From Desulfobacteraceae bacterium (lineage in GTDB: Bacteria > Desulfobacterota > DSM-4660 > Desulfatiglandales > Desulfatiglandaceae): a DNA stretch of 5,060 nt. Made by a program: the position numbers and the translations under genes. The notes below the pieces were generated by a model, which had not been told where the DNA came from, ran no database searches, and saw nothing but the letters and a program-made list of their open reading frames with translations. Below, in pieces: positions 1 through 4,754 of this stretch; positions within the stretch are counted from its first letter, which is position 1; every line of letters begins with the position of its first letter. The DNA is taken from the NCBI GenBank assembly GCA_013203065.1, contig JABMQV010000157.1, positions 1-5,060 of the forward strand. Direction: 5' to 3'.

Positions 1-71
1 ACAAGAAAGAACCACCGTCTACTTACAAACCGTTCGCTGCACTTGAGGCCTTGCTGAAGGATAAAAAATAG
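1..71 (+). CDS. C-terminal tail of an unidentified protein (5' end outside window)
   Basis: Reading from base 3 there is an open frame of 22 codons ending in TAG at 69-71; the other two forward frames close earlier (TGA within the first 60 bases). The tail ends FAALEALLKDKK, a basic, helical C-terminus preceded by a Pro-rich stretch (EPPSTYKP). This is too little to assign a family. The gene would be upstream of and co-oriented with the pirin gene, but 240 bases separate them, so co-transcription is not implied. It could also be a chance open frame, since only 71 bases are visible. Confidence 0.4.
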   Translation, partial: KKEPPSTYKPFAALEALLKDKK

Positions 72-173
72 GGAAACCTCAAGAATTACATTTCAAGTAA
101 GTAAAAACCCTGGCAAAGGCTAAATAGAAAATATTAGACGGGATCATCGACGGGTGTCAGGCTGGGGTCATTG

Positions 174-250
174 GCTGCAGGTGTCAGGTTGCAGGTTCCA
201 AGTTTCAGGTTCCAGATTTCAGGATACTGATTACTGACTACCGACCACTT
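174..250. repeat. Degenerate heptanucleotide tandem repeat, about 11 units
   Basis: From 174 to 250 the sequence can be cut into 7-base units without a single slip: GCTGCAG, GTGTCAG, GTTGCAG, GTTCCAA, GTTTCAG, GTTCCAG, ATTTCAG, then GATACTG, ATTACTG, ACTACCG and ACCACTT. The first seven units share the pattern (G/A)TnnCAG; the last four drift to a related (A/G)nnACTG-like form in the same phase. A related TGTCAG lies at 155-160 but is one base out of phase. The array is in the 240-base gap before the pirin gene and is not convincingly coding. It resembles in kind the short heptameric tandem repeats (STRR) described in cyanobacteria, though the unit sequence differs. Confidence 0.7.
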
Positions 251-262
251 AATCTTGGTTCC

Positions 263-274
263 GGCCGAAAGGCC
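263..274 (+). other. Small GNRA-capped hairpin in the pirin leader
   Basis: GGCC-GAAA-GGCC is a perfect 4-bp stem closed by a GAAA tetraloop, 27 bases upstream of the pirin Shine-Dalgarno. It is short and has no U-tract, so it is not a terminator. No riboswitch consensus was recognised around it. It may only slightly structure the 5' leader. Confidence 0.3.
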
Positions 275-300
275 TGCATTGGGGCGAAAGGAAAAACAAA

Positions 301-307
301 AGGAGGG
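301..307 (+). promoter_or_regulatory. Ribosome binding site of the pirin gene
   Basis: AGGAGGG is a near-perfect Shine-Dalgarno four bases before ATG 312. It decides the start: the same frame is open back to a TTG at 255, but those 19 codons lie upstream of and across this site and do not belong to the pirin fold. Confidence 0.85.
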
Positions 308-311
308 CAAG

Positions 312-1220
312 ATGAGTGAGACCAGAAAAATTCTCAAGGTGATAAAGAGTAAACCCACCATTGAGGGGGCCGGTGTTCATCTCAAAAGGGTTTTTGGGTT
401 CAGCGAGGTCCCAACGTTTGACCCTTTCCTGCTTCTTGATGATTTCCGTTCAGATAATCCTGAGGATTATATTAAGGGGTTCCCCTGGCACCCGCATCGA
501 GGTATCGAGACGATCACCTACGTGCTGGATGGAGAGGTGGAACATGGTGATAGCATGGGAAACAAGGGAGTCATATCCTCTGGCGATGTCCAATGGATGA
601 CTGCTGGGAGTGGAATTATTCACCAGGAAATGCCAAAGGGAGATGAAAAAGGTCTAATGGGTGGTTTTCAGCTTTGGGCGAATTTACCGGCATCCCAGAA
701 AATGATGGCGCCTCGATATCAGGATGTGAAAAACGAGGAAATTCCAGAAGTTATGACGGAAACTGGCGTGAAGATAAGAGTTGTCTGCGGACGGGTCAAT
801 GGCAGTCAGGGGCCCGTCCGCGATATTGTGATAGACCCCGAATATCTCGATGTTACGGTTCCGGCTCAATCGGAGTTTATCCACTCGACAAAGAGGGGGC
901 GGACCGTATTCGTCTATGTGATTGGGGGACGCGGTTATTTCTGCCGGGAGAAGAACCCGTTCGGCTATGACATCCGAGGGAACCAGTATTTTGACATGCA
1001 ACGAGATCCATCCATTGACAATGAGACCCTTGTGCTATTTGAAGATGGTGATCAAATAATGGTCACAACTGAGACCGACCCAGTTAGATATCTGCTTATA
1101 TCCGGCAACCCGATCGGGGAGCCCGTAGCCTGGCGGGGACCAATTGTCATGAATAGCCAGGAAGAACTAAGTATTGCTTTTGATGAGTATCAAAAAGGTA
1201 CATTTATTAAGCATAAATGA
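312..1220 (+). CDS. Pirin family protein (bicupin, metal-dependent)
   Basis: A complete 302-residue pirin, close to the usual family length of about 290-300. The N-terminal cupin carries the hallmark FDPFLLLDDF (36-45), then FPWHPHRGIET with His60 and His62, and GSGIIHQEMP with His104 and Glu106. These four residues match the metal ligands of known pirins. The C-terminal cupin follows, and the protein ends in the conserved GPIVMNSQEEL...AF..Y..G.F motif (276-298). Family members bind Fe(II) or another divalent metal; some (E. coli YhhW, human PIR) show quercetinase activity in vitro, and others act as redox-responsive partners of regulators or enzymes. The substrate here cannot be read from sequence. 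There is no signal peptide, so it is cytoplasmic. ATG 312 is chosen because of the AGGAGGG upstream. The next gene starts 145 bases downstream and may be separately transcribed. Confidence 0.93.
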   Translation: MSETRKILKVIKSKPTIEGAGVHLKRVFGFSEVPTFDPFLLLDDFRSDNPEDYIKGFPWHPHRGIETITYVLDGEVEHGDSMGNKGVISSGDVQWMTAGSGIIHQEMPKGDEKGLMGGFQLWANLPASQKMMAPRYQDVKNEEIPEVMTETGVKIRVVCGRVNGSQGPVRDIVIDPEYLDVTVPAQSEFIHSTKRGRTVFVYVIGGRGYFCREKNPFGYDIRGNQYFDMQRDPSIDNETLVLFEDGDQIMVTTETDPVRYLLISGNPIGEPVAWRGPIVMNSQEELSIAFDEYQKGTFIKHK

Positions 1221-1275
1221 ACATGAAATATTGCTCGAAAAATGTCCAAACTCACTTTTTTGCCTAATGTTTTTG

Positions 1276-1299
1276 CGGCCGAACACGTGTGGCCGGCCG
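1276..1299. repeat. CGGCCG inverted repeat around an ACACGTGT palindrome
   Basis: Two copies of CGGCCG (1276-1281 and 1294-1299) flank an 8-base perfect palindrome ACACGTGT (1283-1290) in the gap between the pirin and YdhR-like genes. The outer copies could form a 6-bp GC-only stem with a 12-base loop. There is no T-tract behind it. It could be an operator or a weak structural element; no known regulator site was recognised. Confidence 0.3.
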
Positions 1300-1354
1300 A
1301 AGCGATTAATGCTTTATTCATGATGTATCACGTTAAGTTCACTTCAAAATATGA

Positions 1355-1359
1355 AGGAG
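1355..1359 (+). promoter_or_regulatory. Ribosome binding site fixing the start of the YdhR-like gene
   Basis: AGGAG lies six bases before ATG 1366. An in-frame ATG at 1351 overlaps this Shine-Dalgarno and has none of its own, so the 1366 start is preferred. Confidence 0.75.
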
Positions 1360-1365
1360 AGAAAG

Positions 1366-1680
1366 ATGATTACGGCATTTGTTCAGTTCACGCTCCCGGT
1401 ACCTTTGAGCCGAGATAAGGCACAGGAAATTTTTTTGAGTACTGCTCCAAAATATCGGGGTGTTCGCGGACTGATTCGAAAGTATTATCTTCTCTCAGAG
1501 AGTGGAACAGAGGCGGGAGGGGTGTATTTGTGGGAATCCAGAGAGAACGCAGAACAATTCTATAACGATGAATGGAAGAAACACATTTTAGAAAGGTATG
1601 GCACAGAACCATCTGTCACATACTTCGAGAGCCCGGTTGTCGTTGATAATTTAGCTGGTCAAACTATCAAAGACGAGTGA
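1366..1680 (+). CDS. YdhR-like putative monooxygenase, dimeric alpha-beta barrel (ABM) fold
   Basis: A complete small protein of 104 residues. It begins with a beta-strand ITAFVQFTLP (2-10), followed by an amphipathic helix and the family-typical stretch STAPKYRGVRGLIRKYYLLSE (25-45). Then come GGVYLWESRENAEQFY (51-66), an EW helix, and a final strand SVTYFESPVVVDN (83-95). This arrangement matches the YdhR/ABM family of about 100 residues, whose members dimerise into an alpha-beta barrel. Members are annotated as putative monooxygenases by structural similarity; the true reaction is generally unknown. It has no Cys or cofactor motif and no signal peptide. An upstream in-frame ATG at 1351 would add only five residues. 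It follows the pirin gene in the same direction, but no functional link is demonstrated. Confidence 0.85.
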   Translation: MITAFVQFTLPVPLSRDKAQEIFLSTAPKYRGVRGLIRKYYLLSESGTEAGGVYLWESRENAEQFYNDEWKKHILERYGTEPSVTYFESPVVVDNLAGQTIKDE

Positions 1681-1733
1681 CACTCTCCAATATCAACAAC
1701 TATCTAACTGGTGATCCGCCTGATAGGATGATG

Positions 1734-1746
1734 TGTCCGAAGGACA
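1734..1746. other. Short TGTCC/GGACA hairpin
   Basis: A perfect 5-bp stem with a GAA loop, followed by ATTTCG, 53 bases after the YdhR-like stop codon. It is weak and lacks a full T-tract, so a terminator role is only possible. Confidence 0.2.
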
Positions 1747-1771
1747 ATTTCGTGGTTCGTATTTCGATTTC

Positions 1772-1800
1772 TTGACCGAAAAAACAGAGTTTTTGGTCAA
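1772..1800. promoter_or_regulatory. Inverted repeat before msrAB (operator or terminator-like hairpin)
   Basis: TTGACC-G-AAAAA (1772-1783) is the inverse complement of TTTTT-GGTCAA (1790-1800) with one unpaired G, around the 6-base loop ACAGAG. This gives 11 base pairs. It lies in the 219-base non-coding stretch between the YdhR-like gene and the preferred msrAB start, and about ten bases before the alternative ATG 1810. No T-tract follows, so it is not a classical intrinsic terminator on the + strand. A two-fold symmetric operator or a leader hairpin is equally plausible. No promoter boxes were convincing in the rest of this gap. Confidence 0.5.
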
Positions 1801-1899
1801 ACACTATTTATGCTAGGTGTACGTAAGGTAAGAAACCATATCCGACACAGGCAAGACCCGGTTGATGACGCATCATCTTATGGGTTTAGAATTGGCTGT

Positions 1900-2979
1900 A
1901 TGCTGTGGTTAAATGTTTTTTGTCTTCTTCTGATAATCGGATGCACCGATACCAATGGCGCCACTAATCACAAAAAAGGCTCATTTATGAAAGATAATTC
2001 TGGAAAACTTGAAAAGGCCACCTTCGCCGGTGGTTGTTTCTGGTGTATGGAACATCCATTTGAAAAGCTGGATGGGGTAGTGCAGGTGGTCAGCGGCTAT
2101 ACCGGCGGGAATAAAGAAAACCCCACCTACTCAGAGGTATCATCCGGCACAACGGGTCATATTGAGGCTGTTCAAATCACCTTTGATTCTAATAAAATCA
2201 GTTATACAGAACTTCTTAATATTTTCTGGAGACAGATCAATCCCACTGATGCAGGGGGCTCTTTTGTAGATCGGGGTCCGCAGTATCGGTCTGCAATTTT
2301 TTACCATGATAAAAATCAAAAGCTCTTGGCAGAAAAATCTGAGATGGCTCTTGAAAAATCGGGGCGGTATGATAGACCTATTGCCACTGAAGTAATTAAA
2401 TTTTCTAGGTTCTGGGAAGCAGAGGAATACCACCAAGGCTACTACAAGCTACACCCCATAGAATATAAATCATATAGAGCTGGATCAGGTCGCGACCAGT
2501 ATCTCAAGAAAATACGGGGGAAAGATCTCAATAAAGAATCTAAGTATCAGAAACCTCCCCATAAAGAACTAAAAAACAGGTTGAGTCCCCTCCAATACCA
2601 GGTAACTCAAAAAGACGGTACTGAAAAACCGTTCGGCAATGAATATTGGGACAATAAACAAGAAGGAATTTATGTTGATATTGTGTCAGGGGAACCCCTT
2701 TTTACCTCTCTTGATAAATATGATTCAAAGACGGGATGGCCAAGTTTTAAAAGACCGATAAGACGAGACGCGGTGGTAGAAAAAGAAGACAAGAGTCTAT
2801 TTATAAAAAGAACCGAAGTAAGAAGCAGATATGGAGACTCTCATCTTGGTCACGTGTTTGATGATGGGCCGTCCCCAACTGGATTAAGATATTGCATCAA
2901 TTCAGCAGCCCTTAGATTTATTCCGAGAGAAAAGCTGAAAGAAGAAGGATACGGAGAATATGAAAAAACTTTCAAATAG
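1900..2979 (+). CDS. msrAB: Bifunctional peptide methionine sulfoxide reductase MsrA-MsrB, probable lipoprotein
   Basis: This enzyme reduces both S- (MsrA) and R- (MsrB) methionine sulfoxide in oxidised proteins. Counted from ATG 1900 it has 359 residues. Residues 1-15 ([15 protein letters not shown]) form a hydrophobic segment ending in a lipobox-like IIGC. The MsrA domain spans about 37-205, with GGCFWCME (catalytic Cys46, second Cys49), [27 protein letters not shown] and AEEYHQGYY...YRAGSGRDQ. The MsrB domain spans about 228-350, with [36 protein letters not shown] and the catalytic RYCIN (Cys332). The MsrB part lacks the CxxC zinc motifs and has no Cys before GWPSF (SKTGWPSF), where a resolving Cys sits in Neisseria PilB. 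Start choice is uncertain: ATG 1810 gives 389 residues with no Shine-Dalgarno and an overlong leader; ATG 1987 has AAGG seven bases ahead and would give a cytosolic 330-residue enzyme. The n-region from 1900 has no Lys or Arg, which weakens that start. A surface or periplasmic repair role is inferred from the lipobox. Confidence 0.93.
   Translation: MLWLNVFCLLLIIGCTDTNGATNHKKGSFMKDNSGKLEKATFAGGCFWCMEHPFEKLDGVVQVVSGYTGGNKENPTYSEVSSGTTGHIEAVQITFDSNKISYTELLNIFWRQINPTDAGGSFVDRGPQYRSAIFYHDKNQKLLAEKSEMALEKSGRYDRPIATEVIKFSRFWEAEEYHQGYYKLHPIEYKSYRAGSGRDQYLKKIRGKDLNKESKYQKPPHKELKNRLSPLQYQVTQKDGTEKPFGNEYWDNKQEGIYVDIVSGEPLFTSLDKYDSKTGWPSFKRPIRRDAVVEKEDKSLFIKRTEVRSRYGDSHLGHVFDDGPSPTGLRYCINSAALRFIPREKLKEEGYGEYEKTFK
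1976..1979 (+). promoter_or_regulatory. Possible internal ribosome binding site for a leaderless MsrAB
   Basis: AAGG seven bases ahead of the in-frame ATG 1987 is a better Shine-Dalgarno than anything before ATG 1900 or ATG 1810. Initiation here would skip the lipoprotein signal and begin [17 protein letters not shown], making a cytoplasmic form. Confidence 0.3.
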
Positions 2980-3011
2980 GTTTGTGACTGAAGTGGAGTG
3001 AATTTTTTCAT
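2960..3011 (+). other. Long-loop AT-rich inverted repeat at the msrAB 3' end
   Basis: ATGAAAAAA (2960-2968) is the exact inverse complement of TTTTTTCAT (3003-3011), with a 34-base intervening segment. That segment can pair further through ACTTTCA with TGAAGT. It overlaps the msrAB stop codon and ends just before the DUF3795 Shine-Dalgarno. The T-run is inside the stem and the stem is AT-only, so I doubt that it is an efficient terminator. The 54-base gap would allow msrAB and the next gene to be co-transcribed. Confidence 0.2.
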
Positions 3012-3021
3012 TATCCCGGAT

Positions 3022-3027
3022 AGGAGG
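3022..3027 (+). promoter_or_regulatory. Ribosome binding site of the DUF3795 gene
   Basis: A perfect AGGAGG six bases before ATG 3034 supports that start and suggests strong translation. Confidence 0.85.
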
Positions 3028-3033
3028 CTATAA

Positions 3034-3492
3034 ATGGAAGGGTGGAGCGAAGAAGAGATTAGGAAAAGGGATTTAACGGCACCTTGTGGGTTAGACTGCT
3101 TTAACTGTGAGATCTACGAAGACAATTTGACAAGCGATCTCGCAGAAGTGATTCATGTGAAACTCGGAGTCCCCAAGGATGAAATCGCTTGCAGGGGTTG
3201 CCGCCAACAGGATGGGAAGCATTACCATCTCCCGCCGGATGGATGTGCAACATTAGATTGTGTGAAAACCAAGGGCGTGGCGTTTTGTTGTGATTGTGAT
3301 GATTTCCCTTGTGTTTTTCTGGCACCAACGGCTGACAACGCCGCCAGATATCCTCATAACATGAAACTCTACAATCTCTGCCGAATCAAGAAGGTCGGGC
3401 TTCAATCCTGGATCGAAAGAGAGGCTGGTCACATCCGGAAAAAATATTTCACAGGAAAATTTGTTGTGGGAAGAGGACAGGCAGAAGATTGA
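3034..3492 (+). CDS. DUF3795 family cysteine-rich protein
   Basis: A complete protein of 152 residues with 12 cysteines: 18, 22, 25, 53, 56, 71, 76, 85, 86, 88, 93 and 116. The order LTAPCGLDCFNC, then CRGC, then a C...C pair, then FCCDCDDFPC, then YPHNMKLYNLCRIKKVGLQSW matches what I know as the DUF3795 family. That family is common in anaerobic bacteria and methanogens, and has no established function. The spaced CxxC-type clusters suggest zinc or iron-sulfur binding, which is inference. The final KYFTGKFVVGRGQ is the usual family C-terminus, so the gene is not truncated although the next fragment follows only 7 bases later. There is no signal peptide or membrane segment. Confidence 0.88.
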   Translation: MEGWSEEEIRKRDLTAPCGLDCFNCEIYEDNLTSDLAEVIHVKLGVPKDEIACRGCRQQDGKHYHLPPDGCATLDCVKTKGVAFCCDCDDFPCVFLAPTADNAARYPHNMKLYNLCRIKKVGLQSWIEREAGHIRKKYFTGKFVVGRGQAED

Positions 3493-3499
3493 TTCAAAA

Positions 3500-3658
3500 A
3501 TGGGAACCAACGAAAATCCGGATCTCACCATTGAGACTCCCTTTGAAGTATGGATGGACATAATGACCGGCAAGGCTGATGGTCAGCAGATGTTCATGGA
3601 GCGGCAATACAAGGTAAATGGTGATATATCATTAATCATACAATTGTTTCAGAGATAA
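3500..3658 (+). pseudogene. Truncated SCP2-like domain (C-terminal half only)
   Basis: From ATG 3500 this frame gives 52 residues. NPDLTIETPFEVWMDIMTGKADGQQMFMERQYKVNGDISLIIQLFQ is the recognisable C-terminal half of an SCP2 sterol-carrier-like domain, including the (V/I)xGDxSL motif near the end. SCP2 domains are usually about 100 residues, so the N-terminal strands and lipid tunnel wall are missing. Similar tails end flavodoxin-like or stand-alone proteins in anaerobes. Homology seems to begin at GTNENPDL, only a few codons after the DUF3795 stop. A TTG at 3461 would extend the frame by 13 codons inside the DUF3795 gene but adds nothing SCP2-like, and the same frame reaches a stop at 3362. 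There is no good Shine-Dalgarno; translation could be coupled to the stop at 3490-3492. I read it as a 5'-truncated remnant, though a short expressed peptide cannot be excluded. Confidence 0.65.
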
Positions 3659-3669
3659 GGTCGCCACCG

Positions 3670-4200
3670 ATGCCCGCGCAACAAGTCAGTCCACCAGATC
3701 TCTCCTTTCAACTCAAAGACGATGTCTATGATCTATTGGAGGAGGCGAATCGAGCCCTCGGACGTCTGGATGGTGTCACTACTGTCATCCAAGTGACTTC
3801 TGACCCACCCCGCATGGCAGTTATAATCAACAAAAAGAACCTGACACACGAGTATATAGCAAAGAGCAAGGTGTTTGGTGTAATTGTTCTTGAAGAATCA
3901 GCTCCCATGAGTTTTTTTGGCCCATTTGGATTCAGATCCGGAAGAGATTTCGATAAATTTAACAAGGTTACGTTCAAAAAGGGTTTGACCGGATGTCCGA
4001 TTATAGAAGAACATGCCCTTTCGACATTGGAGGCAGAGGTATTTGAGCAAATTGATCTGGGGACTCATACAATCTTTATCGGAAATGTCGTTAATTCTGA
4101 AGTTTTGAAGCCGGGGCGACCTCTCACGTATCGTTTTTATCATGAGGAACTGAAGGGTAAATCACCTCCGAATGCCCCCACGTACACACCAAATAAGTAA
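3670..4200 (+). CDS. Flavin reductase-like FMN-binding protein with a Fic_N-like N-terminus (chimera)
   Basis: A 176-residue open frame. Residues about 38-172 match the FMN-binding split-barrel of flavin reductase-like proteins: QVTSDPPRMAVIINKKNLTHEYI (41-63), SFFGPFGFRSGRDFDKF (81-97), a TG.PI segment, LEAEVFEQIDLGTHTIFIGNVV (120-141), PLTYRFYHE (151-159) and the closing APTY (169-172). Relatives normally begin with about 30 residues of the type SYGLYVVTS...INGQIANT, which carry the first strands and part of the FMN site. Here that part is absent. Instead, residues about 6-38 read SPPDLSFQ...LLEEANRALGRLDGVTT, which I recognise as the start of the Fic_N domain of Fic-family AMPylators. The catalytic Fic domain and its inhibitory SxxxEG motif are absent. 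The junction near residue 38 is in frame. Start ATG 3670 follows the SCP2 remnant by 11 bases, with a weak AAGG nine bases ahead. FMN binding may be impaired; it may be a pseudogene or a real fusion. Confidence 0.75.
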   Translation: MPAQQVSPPDLSFQLKDDVYDLLEEANRALGRLDGVTTVIQVTSDPPRMAVIINKKNLTHEYIAKSKVFGVIVLEESAPMSFFGPFGFRSGRDFDKFNKVTFKKGLTGCPIIEEHALSTLEAEVFEQIDLGTHTIFIGNVVNSEVLKPGRPLTYRFYHEELKGKSPPNAPTYTPNK

Positions 4201-4250
4201 AGACAGGGGCCTAGCCTCGGACCCATAAGGGACTACGCCCCGGATACTGG

Positions 4251-4257
4251 GGGAGGA
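4251..4257 (+). promoter_or_regulatory. Ribosome binding site of the small membrane protein gene
   Basis: GGGAGGA lies 11 bases ahead of ATG 4269. The spacing is slightly long, but this is the only good Shine-Dalgarno in the 68-base gap. Confidence 0.55.
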
Positions 4258-4268
4258 TTCTTTATTTT

Positions 4269-4598
4269 ATGAACATTGCAGTGGCCATATTCGGCTCGAT
4301 TGCTGGATTGTCGGTAGTCTCCATCCTGATTAAGCGCCCTTGGACGATCCTGGTGGCGCGTCGTCACAATCCTCCAGAAGTGTGGTCGACTGATCTATTT
4401 CTTGAGACAAATATGGTGATCACAGCGGGGTGGGCGTTTCTCTTTGCCCTGGCGGCCGTACTGTCTGCGTTCGTTCCACTGTGGCTCAACTTGATCTTTG
4501 GGGCTTCTTGTTTCTTCCTGGGCCGCCTCTCGCCCCGGTTTGGGTCATGGTATTCGTCAAAACGCCTTAAGGCCATGGGGCTTGTCGATCCGGAGTGA
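4269..4598 (+). CDS. Small integral membrane protein, function unknown
   Basis: A 109-residue protein with three likely membrane helices: about 2-21 (AVAIFGSIAGLSVVSILI), 49-67 (VITAGWAFLFALAAVLSAF) and 69-86 (VPLWLNLIFGASCFFLG). Helix 1 is followed by KRPWTILVARRHNPPEVWSTDLF, a basic loop that by the positive-inside rule faces the cytoplasm. The R-P-(W/F)-T...A(R/K)...P.E.W...LF pattern recurs in uncharacterised bacterial membrane proteins as I remember them, some of which are longer and have more helices. The C-terminal tail is basic (SSKRLKAMG). I do not recognise a function. The base composition is clearly GC-richer than msrAB. It is separated from the flavin-reductase-like gene by 68 bases and from the glycosylase gene by 156 bases. 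Confidence 0.75.
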   Translation: MNIAVAIFGSIAGLSVVSILIKRPWTILVARRHNPPEVWSTDLFLETNMVITAGWAFLFALAAVLSAFVPLWLNLIFGASCFFLGRLSPRFGSWYSSKRLKAMGLVDPE

Positions 4599-4618
4599 AC
4601 TCTAGCTGGTTCGTCGCT

Positions 4619-4641
4619 GTTGCCCATACTTGAAAGGCAAC
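4619..4641. other. Short GTTGCC/GGCAAC hairpin
   Basis: A perfect 6-bp stem with an 11-base loop, starting 21 bases after the membrane protein stop codon. It is not followed by a T-tract. It could contribute to 3' end structure, but is weak on its own. Confidence 0.2.
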
Positions 4642-4680
4642 TTCCCAATGGGTCCAGGGGGATAGCAGGGGTGTTTTGGA

Positions 4681-4713
4681 GTGGGGTTCGGTCGTTTGTT
4701 GGCCGAACACCAC
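4681..4713. terminator. Strong intergenic hairpin before the glycosylase gene (terminator-like, no T-tract)
   Basis: GTGG-G-GTTCGGTC (4681-4693) pairs with GGCCGAAC-A-CCAC (4701-4713). This gives 12 base pairs including one T:G wobble, with a single G/A mismatch and a 7-base loop GTTTGTT. It is the most stable inverted repeat I can find in the window. No T-run follows on either strand, so a Rho-independent terminator is not proven; an RNA-stabilising hairpin, a dispersed palindromic repeat or an operator are alternatives. Confidence 0.5.
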
Positions 4714-4754
4714 GGTACCCGAGTTTATTGAGAACTTAGCCTGAAAGAACCGAA

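Noticed and set aside
174..250. CRISPR array
   Set aside because: The units are 7 bases with no spacers, so it is a simple degenerate tandem repeat.
255..311. Extended N-terminus of the pirin gene from TTG 255
   Set aside because: The extra 19 residues cross the AGGAGGG site and do not resemble pirin N-termini; ATG 312 has ideal spacing.
134..361. 75-codon minus-strand open frame over the heptamer repeat
   Set aside because: It is read through a low-complexity repeat and into the start of the pirin gene. It has no Shine-Dalgarno and no recognisable family; the hydrophobic stretch comes from the antisense of the pirin leader.
684..1001. Minus-strand open frame of 105 codons inside the pirin gene
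   Set aside because: It is a shadow of a clear coding frame, with no homology recognised and no ribosome binding site.
3461..3499. TTG 3461 as start of the SCP2 fragment, overlapping DUF3795
   Set aside because: The added residues (LWEEDRQKIDSK-like) are an out-of-frame reading of the conserved DUF3795 C-terminus and show no SCP2 similarity.
3253..3573. Minus-strand open frame of 106 codons across the DUF3795 and SCP2 junction
   Set aside because: It is antisense to a well-supported gene, its composition is typical of a shadow, and it matches no family known to me.
3034..3658. A frameshifted single DUF3795-SCP2 fusion protein
   Set aside because: The DUF3795 part already ends in its usual GKFVVGRG C-terminus, and a frameshift would not restore the missing N-terminal half of the SCP2 domain.
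4201..4268. Possible hairpin or riboswitch after the flavin-reductase-like gene
   Set aside because: GGGGC at 4206-4210 can pair with GCCCC at 4237-4241 and CCC with GGG inside, but the helices are short, the interior is unmatched and no riboswitch consensus was recognised.
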